DNA of 64,000 nucleotides from Branchiostoma floridae (taxonomy: Eukaryota; Chordata; Leptocardii; Amphioxiformes; Branchiostomatidae): assembly GCF_000003815.2 (NCBI RefSeq), contig NC_049980.1, positions 33,388,946-33,452,945 of the forward strand, in the 5' to 3' direction. The position numbers and the translations under genes are program-made. The notes beneath the pieces are model-generated. The model worked only from the letters and a program-made list of their open reading frames with translations. It was not told the origin of the DNA and made no database searches. Below are positions 34,035-45,491 of this stretch, piece after piece (the stretch's first letter is position 1; the number at the start of each line of letters is the position of its first letter).

Positions 34035-35558
34035 ATGGCCACGGCGCTACAGCTCGTGCTGATCTCTGCGCTGATGACCGTTCTGAGGGTTTCCGGAATA
34101 GCTGGAGAATCCTGCAGGTGTTCCTCTTCCCTCTGTAACTGTAACAACAGAAGCCTCACCGTCGTTCCACAGGACCTGCCAACATACATCACCACCTTCA
34201 TGTTAGATGATAATTTAGTCACAACCTTAGGCAAGTCTAACTTCTCACGGTACCGGGAATTGACATCGCTATTTATGCAAAACAATCACATTGCCAATAT
34301 CCACGACCATGCATTTCATCACCTGCCAAGTTTAGGTAAATTGTATCTCGCGGGTAACCGCCTAACACGCCTCAGGTCTGACATGTTCACGGGGCTGGGC
34401 AGTCTGTTCTACCTTTCGTTGCATCATAACGAGATCAGCGACATCGAGGCCGGAACGTTCATTCCAACACCACAGCTGTCGGACTTAGACATGTATGGGA
34501 ACAAATTGACGAGCCTCGGAGCTGGGATGTTTGCGGGGCTGGGGAACTTGAGGAGCCTTTTTTTGCACGAGAATGGGATCAGCGACATTCAGGCTGGAAC
34601 TTTCAATCCAACACCACGGCTGGCACGCTTGTACCTACAGCAGAACAGACTCACAATCCTCCCAGGAGAAGTATTTGCCAATTTATCACGTCTAATAGAC
34701 CTCCGTCTCCATGGCAACAGCATAGACACTTTTCCTACTGACGTTTTATCAACAATTCCATCACTGTACTTCCTCGAGCTTCAGGGTAACAAAATGCTGA
34801 CTCTTCCCTTGACAGCCTTTAACATGCTCTCATCAATGTCCCATGTAAACATTTCAGACAACCCCTGGTCCTGTGACTGTAGGATGGTTCCCTTCAGGTT
34901 AAAGATGGAAGGAACTCGTTCATTTGAGTACCAAATAACTTGTTCCCAACCCGACAGCTTAAACGGAAGCAAGCTTAGAGATATCAGTCCCGAGGACCTG
35001 ATGTCAGATTGTGAGGAACCAACCATACTGAGGTTTGAAAGTGGTGACAATAACACAGTAGTAGAGGGGGAGACACTCCTTTTGGTCTGTGAAGCTTCAG
35101 GAATCCCCACACCAGACATCACAGTCATTCTTCCATCTGGACTGAATGTAACTGTTGAGTCAGGTGGGAGGGTGACTGTGGATGTGGATGGTACAATCAC
35201 CATAACTGATGTTACTGCTGCAGATGCTGGTCTGTACGTCTGTATTGCAGCAAGTCCTGTTGGCTCTACATCTGCCACGCTGTCTGTAGATGTAAAGCAG
35301 AAAGAGCCTCCGACTGTAACGATGGCACCAGCGAGTTCCCCTCCTCAGATTGTGAGCTTTGACAGAAGCAAAGACAACACACTGGTGCACGGAGAGCCTC
35401 TCCATTTGGTCTGTAAAGCTTCGGGGATCATCACAGTGATTTTCCCATCAGGACTGAACGCGACTGTTGAGTCAGGTGGGAGGGTGACTGTGACGGTGAA
35501 CGGTACTGCAGGGCTGGAAATACGGGGTGCATCTGCACTTCTGTGCACACAAAACTGA
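34035..35558 (+). CDS. Secreted LRR-Ig protein with a truncated second Ig domain
   Basis: A single open exon encodes 507 residues. An acceptor (CACCAG at 34012) lies 22 bases before the ATG, so a 5' non-coding exon probably precedes it. The order is: a signal peptide (1-~26, LQLVLISALMTVL); an LRRNT cysteine cluster (CRCSSSLCNC); about eight leucine-rich repeats (~50-270; LYLAGNRL, LFLHENGI, LYLQQNRL); an LRRCT (NPWSCDC to the Cys of MSDC, ~277-327); and one complete I-set Ig domain (~330-420, ending DAGLYVC). A second Ig start (~440-507) resembles the first but lacks a short segment. It runs into an unrelated tail and a stop before the second cysteine strand. No transmembrane segment remains. 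LRR-Ig proteins are a large family in amphioxus, usually membrane receptors or adhesion proteins. This copy is either a secreted form or a recently truncated gene. Confidence 0.8.
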   Translation: MATALQLVLISALMTVLRVSGIAGESCRCSSSLCNCNNRSLTVVPQDLPTYITTFMLDDNLVTTLGKSNFSRYRELTSLFMQNNHIANIHDHAFHHLPSLGKLYLAGNRLTRLRSDMFTGLGSLFYLSLHHNEISDIEAGTFIPTPQLSDLDMYGNKLTSLGAGMFAGLGNLRSLFLHENGISDIQAGTFNPTPRLARLYLQQNRLTILPGEVFANLSRLIDLRLHGNSIDTFPTDVLSTIPSLYFLELQGNKMLTLPLTAFNMLSSMSHVNISDNPWSCDCRMVPFRLKMEGTRSFEYQITCSQPDSLNGSKLRDISPEDLMSDCEEPTILRFESGDNNTVVEGETLLLVCEASGIPTPDITVILPSGLNVTVESGGRVTVDVDGTITITDVTAADAGLYVCIAASPVGSTSATLSVDVKQKEPPTVTMAPASSPPQIVSFDRSKDNTLVHGEPLHLVCKASGIITVIFPSGLNATVESGGRVTVTVNGTAGLEIRGASALLCTQN

Positions 35559-37846
35559 AGCTTATAACAAACCATTTTAAACAAAGTACAAGTATAGATT
35601 TCGTAGCGTTCGAGACGCCCTCTGTCTCTTCATCAACCTGGTAGAACTCGTCTAGGACTTCTTTTGTCACTTGACGACTGATAGACGCTGTCACGTGACA
35701 AGACAAAGTCATAAACAGGTCTGAGCTGTCTGCCTCATTTTTGACATTTTTGCAAGGATTCAGCTATTTCCCGAAATGATCCGAAATGACTTTGGAAAGC
35801 GTACTATACTGATAGAACCTGATCTACGTAGCACACTTATACTATCTTAAGGATAAACGGAATGCTTATCATGTCTGATAGCGAGCATACGTGTTGCGCG
35901 TGCACGGCAAAGCTAGTGCCTTTCGACAGGACGGCGCCTAACCGCAAACTATTGCAGTTCCACCAAAATTGCTAGAAGGCGCTTTTGATCAAAATTCGTA
36001 AATGTTCCGTAAAACGTGTATCGACTTCCGTAAAATTCGTATGAATGCTTTGGCACCGCCATATACATGAATTTGTCTACTCCCGGAGTTTTTGAAAAAT
36101 CTATTCAATAAAATTCAATAAAATTCCGTCAAGTTCGTGTGTTTTTTAGTAGTGGTCTACTAGTGGATTGCATGAAAAGATAACCCCTACAGTGTACAAA
36201 TAGGTAATTTTAAATATATCAAAGAATGTTTAGAACATTTACAATATTGTTGTGTCAACCAATAATGTAAATGATAGACTCAACTTGTTGATATATTGAT
36301 ACTTATTCGTAGACATTCATGTAGGTACACTTCTTTGTTCACATATAACGTGATATTTGTCGCTGTACTTTTGTGTGTCAATAAAGATCCATATGAATAC
36401 CGTGATTTTCGTATGTATTTCATAAAATTCGTATAGATTTTGTGAAATCCCCATAACTATAAGGTACTCGGTCCTCACAAGTGGATCGCTTGATTTCCAT
36501 AGAACGTTTATGAATTCTGTAAAATTTGTGTCCTCCATGCACCCCTATACACGAATTGGTCTACAACCGGAAGGGTTGGGGCGGCATGCTTCCATTCAAA
36601 CCAAGGCTAAGCACACACGTGTAGTATTACCCACCGTGCCCAAGTAGTATTACGCACACGCCGCACCCGTGTAGTATTCCTGACTGCATGTGATACTGCA
36701 CCATACAACCACCGCCGTATCACGACCATAGCATGAAGGAACGGACAATATCTGCCTGCAAAATTTACATATGAAGGCCTCCCGCCGTTCGGAAAGGTAT
36801 TGTGTTTCTACTTTGCTTTATGGTGATACGGGAGGGTCTGTATGGGGGGACCTGGCAACGGTAAATCCAGGAGGACGACAACTTGTTTTGGTAGCGGTCT
36901 CATTGGATTATTCCATGTAGGTGTCTCAGACAATTAAGGCTTTGAGCATCGATATAACAAAAACTGGCGTTTTATTTCGCGATACGAATGATTTTTTATT
37001 AGCGTGTGACGATGAATTCAGGATAACAATTAAAGTGCTAATAGCGACGACCAAATACGTTTTAACGAATAATTTGCCGGCCAGAGAGTCATAGGGTGAG
37101 TCTAGCTACGATCACAATTTTGTCGTTGTATATTCACATCATGTTATCACTTGCATGTGGATTTTATGTGCATGCTTATTCTGTACAATAAGTGCCTGTA
37201 GTTTTGTGCAGTTATGTATCTTGATATGGGCTAATTAATTGTACATCGGAATAAACTAGTACTCAACGGTGAATTCCTTATCACCACGGTCTGTACTTGT
37301 ATTGTTAGAGCATAAATGTACAATGAAGTACTCTCAAAGCAGAGGCTGGTGAGGAGGATTGTGACATTTTCGGAACATTTCCCGTTTTCTGTCTTCACTT
37401 TGCTGCGCCGCGTGCCTGCGAAGCTGGTATGTTATGATATACGCGTATGCGCCGCGAAGGGCAGTTATACCGGCACCGAACGGATAGAAGACGAGACATA
37501 CGATAAATTGGTCTGAGACAATTTTCCCCACCAAACCTCTGCTTGGACAGTACAATAAAGGTCTTTCATTCATTCATACCCGGCTCCATGCATCCCCGCA
37601 GGACGGGCACGTGCAAGGCGCACTGTACCGGCGTGATAGACATTGTAGACAGCATGGGCCGGATAGTGTGCACCGATAAAAACCTAACCGCTCTTCTCCC
37701 TTACACCACATCTTTCTCGTCCTGGAGTCACGTAGGGCAGAAAACTCGCAAAAATTCCCCTCTTGGTAGCTAGCCAGCGACCGTGGGTAAAAAAAAATCG
37801 TTCCTTTCTTATCATTCCAAGATCGGCAAACAATCAGATCTTTACG
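35559..37846. other. Intergenic stretch, no supported gene
   Basis: Short repeats around 36000-36540 (GTAAAATTCGTAT, TACACGAATTGGTCTAC) recur loosely. A MITE lies at 37327-37553. A minus-strand frame at 35712-35580 is open for about 40 codons but has no recognisable partner. Confidence 0.4.
37327..37553. mobile_element. MITE, CTCCAAGCAGAGGTT family
   Basis: The termini AGTACTCTCAAAGCAGAGGCTGG and CCAAACCTCTGCTTGGACAGTAC are inverted. The element is about 227 bases and flanked by short similar sequence. Related termini occur at 57611, 58061, 59586, 60389, 60615 and in the foldback element at 61862-62006. Confidence 0.75.
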
Positions 37847-40800
37847 ATGGAATTCTTGAGACCACAGTGCCACGGAGCTGAGAGAAAAAGTACAACGCGA
37901 CCGACCGCCACCTTGAACTCTCTACTAGCATTGATTTGCGCGGTAACGTTAACACTAGCGCCTTGTCAGATCGCAGGTAACCCGCTACCGACAGTGCTGA
38001 GCACCGAGACGACAGCCACAACCGGCGGGCCACCAAGCGATGAGTCCCCGACGGAGAACACCACAGCCCCCGCTGCTGGCCCTCTACGGGACTTTGAGGT
38101 GGAGGGAAAGTGGGAGATCCCCGACGTCTCCACCTACGACGCCCTGGTGGAACGCTTCGCCAACGGCAGCGAGTTTCTGAACTACACCGCGGTCGTCAGG
38201 TGGGGAAATACCTGTCGCAAGTACGTGGACTACTACTACGACACGGCGTCCCTGGAGCTGACTGAGAAAATGAACTCTCTAAGGCACAGGACCCGGTACC
38301 AGGCCTCGCCACCGGCCGCCAGTAACGCCTGGCTCGACGTGAAACTCGCCAGCTGGGTCACTGATTGGGACCTCATTCAGTACAAAGTAGGTGAAATCTT
38401 GTTATGGATCTAACTATTAAGGTTTTCCAACAGAGTGGAAGGTATGGCGGAACAGGTGCTTCTTGTTATGTTACGCATTTTCAAGGCCGCCATACCGATA
38501 TTTATGTGTAGATACGATTTGATATCTCTGTCAAACGATTGTTCACTCTGTTTTCTGTTTTCAAATATCTGAAATTGTTAGTTTGTACCTCTGTTCTCTA
38601 CCGATGTGTAACTTTATCGTGTACTTTCTTTGCGTGTATTGTAATGACACATCAATAAAAATTCCTTCTTTCCTTTTGTCCCTCCCCCTTCGTTCTTCCT
38701 TCCTCCCTCCTCTATACCTTTCTTCCTGGCTTCCTTCCATCTTCCCGGCTTCCTTCCACCTTCCTCCCCTCCCATAAGTTTCCTTCCTTCGTCCTCTACC
38801 CTCTTTCTTTCCTTCCTTCCATCCTCCCTGGCTTCCTTCCTGACTTCCTACGTTCGTTCGCGCGTTTTTTCTCCCTCTCTTCACACATTCACTCGTCAAT
38901 TACGATTTACTTTCGTCGAGAAGGCTATATTTTGGGCGTGTCTGTCTATGTGTGTATGTGTGTGGGGGAACTAAAAACTCGAGAAGCCTTGTATGGATCC
39001 TGATGAATTTAGTAAGTGGGCATGGTTTAGGAAAACTAAGGTCTGGTTCGATGATAGGGCTCCTAGCGGATTTTCAACGTACTGCCGCGGAACTACCATT
39101 TTTCAAATCCCTTTTTATGTATTGACAAGGGAAGCCCCAGCCGTGTAGGAGCGATCTGGGGTAGAGAGGAGGTGGGCAGCCGTGAGAGCGAGCCGGACCA
39201 GCCCACCTCCCATGCCGTCATCTCCTCCTGTGTTCCTTCCTTCCTTCCTTCATTCCTTCATCTATCTATTTATCTATCTATTCCCAAGGGAAGGCCCAGC
39301 CGTATGGAAGCGATCTGGGGCAGAGAAGGTGGGAACCCATAAGAGCGAACCCGACCTGCCCATTCATTCGTTTCTTCTTTCCTTCCGTCAATCCTTCACT
39401 CCCTCACTCATTCATTCATTCTCCAGGGAAGCCCCAGTCGTGTTGGAGCGATCTGGGGCCGAGAGGAGGTGGGGAGCCGTGAGAGCGAGCCGGACCAGCC
39501 CACCTCCCATGCCGTCATCTCCTCCTGCGTTCATTCATTCCTTCATTCCTTCCCTATCTATCTATCTATTCCCAGGGACGCCCCAGTCGTCATCTCCTCC
39601 TGCGTTCGTTCATTCCTTCATTCCTTCATTCCTTCATTCATCTATCTATCTATTTATTCCCCAGGGAAGCCCCAGCCGTGTAGGAGCGATCTGGGGCCGA
39701 GAGGAGGTGGGAAGCCGTGAGAGCGAGCCCGACCTGCCCATTCATTCGTTTGTTTCTTGCTTCCTTCCTTCCGTCAGTCATTCACTCATTCATTCCTTCA
39801 TTCATTCATCTATCTATCTATTTATTCCCCAGGGGAGCCCCAGCCGTGTAGGAGCGATCTGGGGTAGAGAAGAAGTGGGAAGCCGTGAGAGCGAACCCGA
39901 TCAGCCCACCTCCCATGCCGTCATCTCCTCCTGTGTTCCTTCCTTCCTTCCTTCATTCCTTCATCTATCTATTTATCTATCTATTCCCAAGGGAAGGCCC
40001 AGCCGTATGGGAGCGATCTGGGGCAGAGAAGGTGGGAACCCATGAGAGCGAACCCGACCTGCCCATTCATTCGTTTCTTCTTTCCTTCCGTCAATCCTTC
40101 ACTAACTCATTCATCCATTCCCCAGGGAAGCCCCAGCCGTGTTGGTGCGATCTGGGGCCGAGCGGAAGTGGGCAGCCGTGAGAGTGAACCCGATCAGCCC
40201 ACCTCCCATGCCATCATCTCCTCATGTGACCGTTCATTCATTCATTCATTCATTCATTCATTCATTCATTCATTCATCTATCTATCTATCTATTCCCCAG
40301 GGAAGCCCCAGTCGTGTAGGAGCGATCTGGGGTAGAGAAGAAGTGGGAAGCCGTGAGAGCGAGCCCGACCTGCCCACCTCCCACGCCGTCATCTCCTCCT
40401 GCGTTCATTCATTCATTCCTTCATCTATCTATCTATCTATTCCCCAGGGGAGCCCCAGCCGTGTAGGAGCGATCTGGGGTAGAGAAGAAGTGGGAAGCCG
40501 TGAGAGCGAGCCCGACCTGCCCACCTCCCACGCCGTCATCTCCTCCTGCGTTCATTCATTCATTCCTTCATCTATCTATCTATCTATTCCCCAGGGGAGC
40601 CCCAGTCGTGTAGGAGCCATCTGGGGCAGAGAAGAGGTGGGAAGCCGTGAGAGCGAGCCGGACCAGCCCACCTCCCATGCCGTCATTTCCGCATGTGACC
40701 TGTCGTACGACGCCATACGCGTCATGAAGAGGGAACATCCCCAGCTGGACTGCGCAGACTTGAGACCCTCGCTCAAGGTAAGATCTCTTCTTGTATTTCG

Positions 40801-42616
40801 TCTCTTTTCTCAACGTCAATGCCACTGTGGACACCACGAACCAAGACCCGAAGGCCACTTAAATGTTACATGAGTAGGGAAGGGACAGCGTTTCGTCCTC
40901 CTATGAATAATGTCAGAAATATCATGATTGAGGCAAGTTCGACTCACTGATTATAAGAGTGAGAAGGACCATCTGATCTGACACAATAGTCGAAGTGGGG
41001 GCAATACACAAGCACAAACACACACATACAGACACACACACACACATATACGTGCACATTCACTAGCACACACACGCGCACATACACACACACACACACA
41101 CACATACACACAAACTCTCTCACGTGACACACATCTAAAGATATTGATTGTCATCATTATCGCAATATTCATAAATGCATACTTTTCTGCAGTTTCCTGA
41201 TCTTTCCTATATTTATTTTTCATGTCTAGGTGGACGACTATCGACTCCGCATCGGGCTGGAAGACGAGAACAGCGTTCGTCTGTTCGAGGTGTCGCTGGA
41301 CCGCTATCTCCTCACCGACTACCTCTTCAACTCCTGGCCCTTTGGCGCGATGGAAGTGGAGGTACAGTTATTCAGGTGTCTTCTATGTAACGTCATGTGT
41401 TATCTATTATAGTCCCGTTTCACAAGGTGCTACGATCTCGCGGGGATCGCCGAGCGAGCAAAGATTTGATCGCTAAACGAATTTTGTAGATAAAATGATT
41501 TTGTGTCTCAAGCAACGGGATAGACTTTGGGAATGGCCCCTGCAACAATATGTAAATGTGTTATAGTATATAGTACTGCATATGTCTAGATGATGGAGTA
41601 AATAGTAAGACACTAGTGTGTAAAATATGGTAAGGGAATGCTCGTGTAAATATTCTATAATGATTGTGTTTAGTTTTAAGTGATTATCTTTGAATGTTTT
41701 GTAATTTATAACTTGTGAATAAAATGTGAGAAAAAAAAAAAACAAAAAAAAAAAACGGGATAGACTTTGAAAAATAGCCACGGTCTTCATCAATTTTTTA
41801 CCGTTCCAAATCTACCAGTTACTTGAGTGACTGTTATCTGTGTATTTTATGACCTGGATGTCAATCCTTCATCGACATACTTTGCTAGTTGCGTATTTTT
41901 TTAAACTTATCAAGTTGCTTTGTAACTGCTATCTAGCACCTGTAACTTAATACCTAGATATCAGTTACCTTCACAATCTATAATAGTAATAGATAGCTAC
42001 ATGTATCTATTTGAGTAATTGTGATCTTGTGTATCTCATTACCTGGATGTCTATTCTTTAAAACCTATCAAGTGGCTTTGTAATACCCTGGATACCAGAC
42101 CCCAGGCCGATCTCAAAATATCTATCATGTGGGATAGATATTAGTGAGACCGGGCTGTGGTCTGGTATCCAGGCTAGCTTTGTAACAGCTATCTAGTGTA
42201 TCTTATTACCAGGATATTTAACCTTCGTGATCACAATTTATCTGTTTCAGTAACTGTGATCTTGCATATCTTATTACTAGTACTTGGATCAAGTTGGATG
42301 TCTAATTTTATGGACGTTCCATCCACACGTACAGATAGAGATCGCGGGAAACATCACCGAGGAGTCGGTGCGAAGTCTCGGGGCCGTCGCGGCCGCCCTG
42401 GAGGAAGAATTTCCCGGTCTGCGCCGCTCCACCTACAGCAAGGGCGGGCTGTTCCTTCCCGAGGCCGAGGGCACCGTGGCGGGGCTGATGTGCGGCGGGG
42501 AGGGGTGGCCCTGCTCCGGGGACTACACGTGCGTGCCGCGGGGACAGAGGTGCGACGGGGTCGCCGACTGTGGCGACGGAAGTGACGAAAGACAATGTCC
42601 TTCTGACCGGAAGTGA
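37847..42616 (+). CDS. Signal-peptide CYTH (triphosphate tunnel) protein with LDLa module
   Basis: Four exons (37847-38386, 40595-40777, 41230-41361, 42335-42616) join in phase 0 with GT-AG introns, giving 378 residues. A basic N-terminus leads to a hydrophobic stretch (23-44), read as a signal peptide or signal anchor, then a Thr/Pro-rich linker. The CYTH domain follows. It has the hallmark ExExK (E84-V-E-G-K88), Y-Y-D-T (130-133), the basic strand LRHRTR (145-150), WLDVKL (162-167), YRLRI (245-249), EVSLD (261-265), EVEIEI (283-288) and S-K near the end (320-321). CYTH enzymes bind triphosphate or polyphosphate and metal ions in a beta tunnel; they include thiamine triphosphatase and VTC polyphosphate polymerase. 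The C-terminus is a full LDL-receptor class A repeat, with Cys 338, 345, 351, 358, 364, 373 and the calcium-binding DGSDE. Exon 2 begins inside an acceptor-edge minisatellite, so its first ~33 residues are less certain. An AATAAA lies at 42989. The substrate is unknown. Confidence 0.8.
38650..38880. repeat. CCTT-rich low-complexity stretch
   Basis: TTCC/CTTCC-rich sequence lies in intron 1 of the CYTH gene. It gives spurious minus-strand frames and is not coding. Confidence 0.85.
39121..40690 (+). repeat. Minisatellite copying the exon 2 acceptor edge ~10 times
   Basis: Ten units precede the genuine exon 2 of the CYTH gene. Copies begin near 39131, 39287, 39428, 39577 (shortened), 39665, 39833, 39992, 40127, 40303 and 40448; the exon itself begins at 40595. 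Each unit has a CATT/TCTA microsatellite, a TTCC.CAG acceptor and most of the first ~100 bases of the exon (CCCAGCCGTGTAGGAGCGAT to CACCTCCCATGCCGTCAT). It then loses exon identity at TCCTCCTGCGTTCATTC, where the true exon continues GCATGTGACC. The period is about 145-175 bases. Confidence 0.95.
40991..41114. repeat. CA microsatellite
   Basis: An interrupted ACACAC tract lies in intron 2 of the CYTH gene. It is non-coding. Confidence 0.95.
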
Positions 42617-45491
42617 CGACAGACATCGTCCTTCCTAATACTTCGTATTATTATACTTTGTATATATATATTTTTTGTATTATCACAGGCAGCTATTGCT
42701 GGTGTCTGCTGCGAGATTAGTTCTTATTTCGTCCTCTTCACGAGTCAAGCAAGTGTCTGATGTCTGAAACATTCGTACTTTAATATGAAATACCAATTCC
42801 ATTGCCAATGCAACGAACGATGCACTTATTTATATACGTTGGTGTAAGGTAAACAGAAAGGGTAGAGCTACCTGAAGATAAAAGTTAAACTTTTATTTTA
42901 CGCTTTGGTGGTTTTGGCCAACTTACGCAGGTATATTACCTGTTTATTTTGTTTTTGTTCTGTGAAAGTTGATGGTTTTCTACAAGAAAATAAAATGATG
43001 TTTGAGAACTCTTCCGTCTGTTGAGTTGATTTAGCCGCGAGATCCACTTCGAGTCGCATCTACTTTGTTTGTTTCGCACTTTCGCACACGCTTAAGCTGA
43101 TGAACTATATAATGGGCCCGGGTTTAAATATCCAAAACTTGTTCTTAGATACAATTCCATCTCTACTGGAGAAAAAAAACGGAGATTTACTTCCGGACGT
43201 TTTGAGTGACATCCATCACTCTTCTTCAGCGTCACTAGAATGAACTGGCAGGAACAATTCAATACAATCATATACAGCTAACTAGAAAAACTGATTGTTT
43301 ACCTGGATGTCTAACCTTCATAAACATCAGAAACTTCATTTAGTTTCCATCCATTTTGCTCAGCTTCTAGGAAAACTAGCCTCGGTGAACAACGTTCTGC
43401 AAGGTGCAAAAGTCTTCTTCGTCATTCACCACATCTTAAAACTACCCCCATGGAATGGACAACAATATCTTGTTTTCAGCATTATAAGTGTTTTATTCCC
43501 ATCAAATGGAATGTAACATTTACAGTCGAACATGTTGACTATCTACAGTACCTCTATGAATGCAACAAACACTCTTGTTATCAAACTTCGTACAACCGTC
43601 GTAAGATTTAAAAACTGGGGACATTCGTGGGGATATTCGTGTCGTATAAGATATGGCTTACAGAGTCTTGTTACAAAAAAGGCTGTCTTAGATCCATGTC
43701 GGCAGGTATTAGTTCGGTCACAGCCTGCTTGAAGATTCGACGGCTTGAAAATGGTATGACGAACTAAGACGAGTCGAGAAGACAGCTCCAAAAAGGGTAT
43801 TGTCCTTCAACATCGAATCAACAGAAACACTAAAAAACAAACATCTTCTGGCCACCATTAAAAAAAGGACAAACCGATACAAGAACAGTCGTATTCTCAA
43901 CATGGTCAACCTTCTGAATGCACTCTGTCCGTACATTGAACATGTTAAACTGTTGCAAACTACATGTGACCACTTATACTTATTGTACATGCATAAACTA
44001 GTTGAACCTAGTATCTATATTGGATTTTCTAAAATAATACAATTACAGTCATTAGTTAGTATAAATGTTAGGCTGTATTATAAATCTGCCTAACTCAATG
44101 ATTTTGAGTATCTGTAAAAGAGTGTGCAATCCAACCTATGGCTGCGATGTGCTTTTTTATATCTGATCACAATGATTAAATAAACCATTCACTCGTTCAT
44201 TCAAAATAAAACTAGTTACGTTCACGTGACGTAAACATGGTTTCCATGGGAACGGATAAATAGAATAACGTTACAGTCATTTCCGCAATATTTACAATCC
44301 ATGAAGTGGACAGCGATACACACATTGCAACAAACTCCTTAACTTTCTTATACGAATGTTATGATACTATCACCAATGTAGTGCTAGCATGCTGTGCATT
44401 TATAAGTAGATAGTCCTATTATTGTCTCAAGCACCTGGCCTCCTGGGCTTCTTCAGATCATGGTGGGGTTTTAAGTCCCTGTCACACACAGCCGACCACG
44501 GCCTCCCAAACTTCTCCAGACCATGAGCCATCGTAAGCAGGGACATATGCGGTTGATGGCCGGTCAGCGAAGTTACCAGGCGACTATAATCTTTTAGAAA
44601 TCAACGACAGGAAAGTCACATTCTGATTGGATGCGATCGGGAGCGAAGGGGAGCTAGAATATGGTGGATGCAAGACTGTATCTGTATCTATATAGCCGGT
44701 ATATAGATACATGTGCAAGGCTTCTCCGACCTTGGTTGGGAGTCGTGGGAAGATCAAGGATGTGTGACAGGTACTTAATTCACATAGACTATAGATTTAT
44801 GTACATGGTCATGTTAGCTCGGTAACACAGGTGTGCTAGTCAATATCGAACGAGTATGTAAACACATCGTTTTGTTTTAAACAGCTCCGTTTTGCATAGC
44901 AAAAAAATACTGCGGTACATAATGTTTCATTGGTCATCTGGTACTTCGACTCAACTTACAGGGGAGTATTCTTCCGTTCGTTCAGACCTTTGTAAGTTTC
45001 ATGCGTCCTTTCCAAATTACGGGTGCACCTCCAACCGAGGTGCCCCACCCAGGTTTAGGACCGGGGCCTAACAGTTACCGACTGCGTGTAACTGTGAAAC
45101 TGCTACCAGGTAGGAGGGGGGGGGGGTAATTTATATAAAAAAACTCTCGTGGCAGAATTGCGCCTTTACGTGTATCCTCCCCCTAGAGTTACTTCAGTGA
45201 AATTGCGCCACATTTACGCATGGACATCCTAAAACACGAGGAGGGCGACCACTGAGCGACTCTTCAGCGACCAAAGTGGGTTTTGTTTGGGTTTTATCAA
45301 GATTTGTATTCGGAATGTGACGCACGATGTAAAGCAATGGTGCAAACAAAATTTTTTTTTTTTCCTGTGAAATTCGTTGTCCGATTTATAAATTTTTTGG
45401 TCACTCAGTGGTTCTCTACTGGAAAGGGGCTATATAAGCAGCAAACTTTGCGTTCTGCTACAGCTTACTGTTACTGTACAACATGGGTCCG
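42617..45491. other. Convergent intergenic region with LINE debris
   Basis: The CYTH and alkaline phosphatase genes converge here. The first ~380 bases are probably CYTH 3' UTR (AATAAA at 42989). The rest holds a dispersed repeat at 43150-43330, a LINE tail at 43732-44202 and anonymous sequence. No gene is supported between 44203 and 45491. Confidence 0.5.
43732..44202 (+). mobile_element. LINE 3' end fragment
   Basis: A plus-strand frame includes KKRTNRYKNSRILNMVNLLN, the usual last segment of an L2/CR1-like LINE ORF. The element ends in AATAAACCATTCACTCGTTCATTC. It is 5'-truncated and inactive. Confidence 0.7.

Noticed and set aside
35580-35712. Minus-strand frame with TKEVLDEFYQVDEETEG
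   Set aside because: The peptide looks natural, but it is short and has no splice partner or family that I know. It could be an exon of an unseen gene.
39182-40873. Long plus-strand open frames rich in HSFIHSF and YLSIP
   Set aside because: They are translations of the exon-edge minisatellite and its CATT/TCTA microsatellite. Only the last unit is joined to a believable exon.
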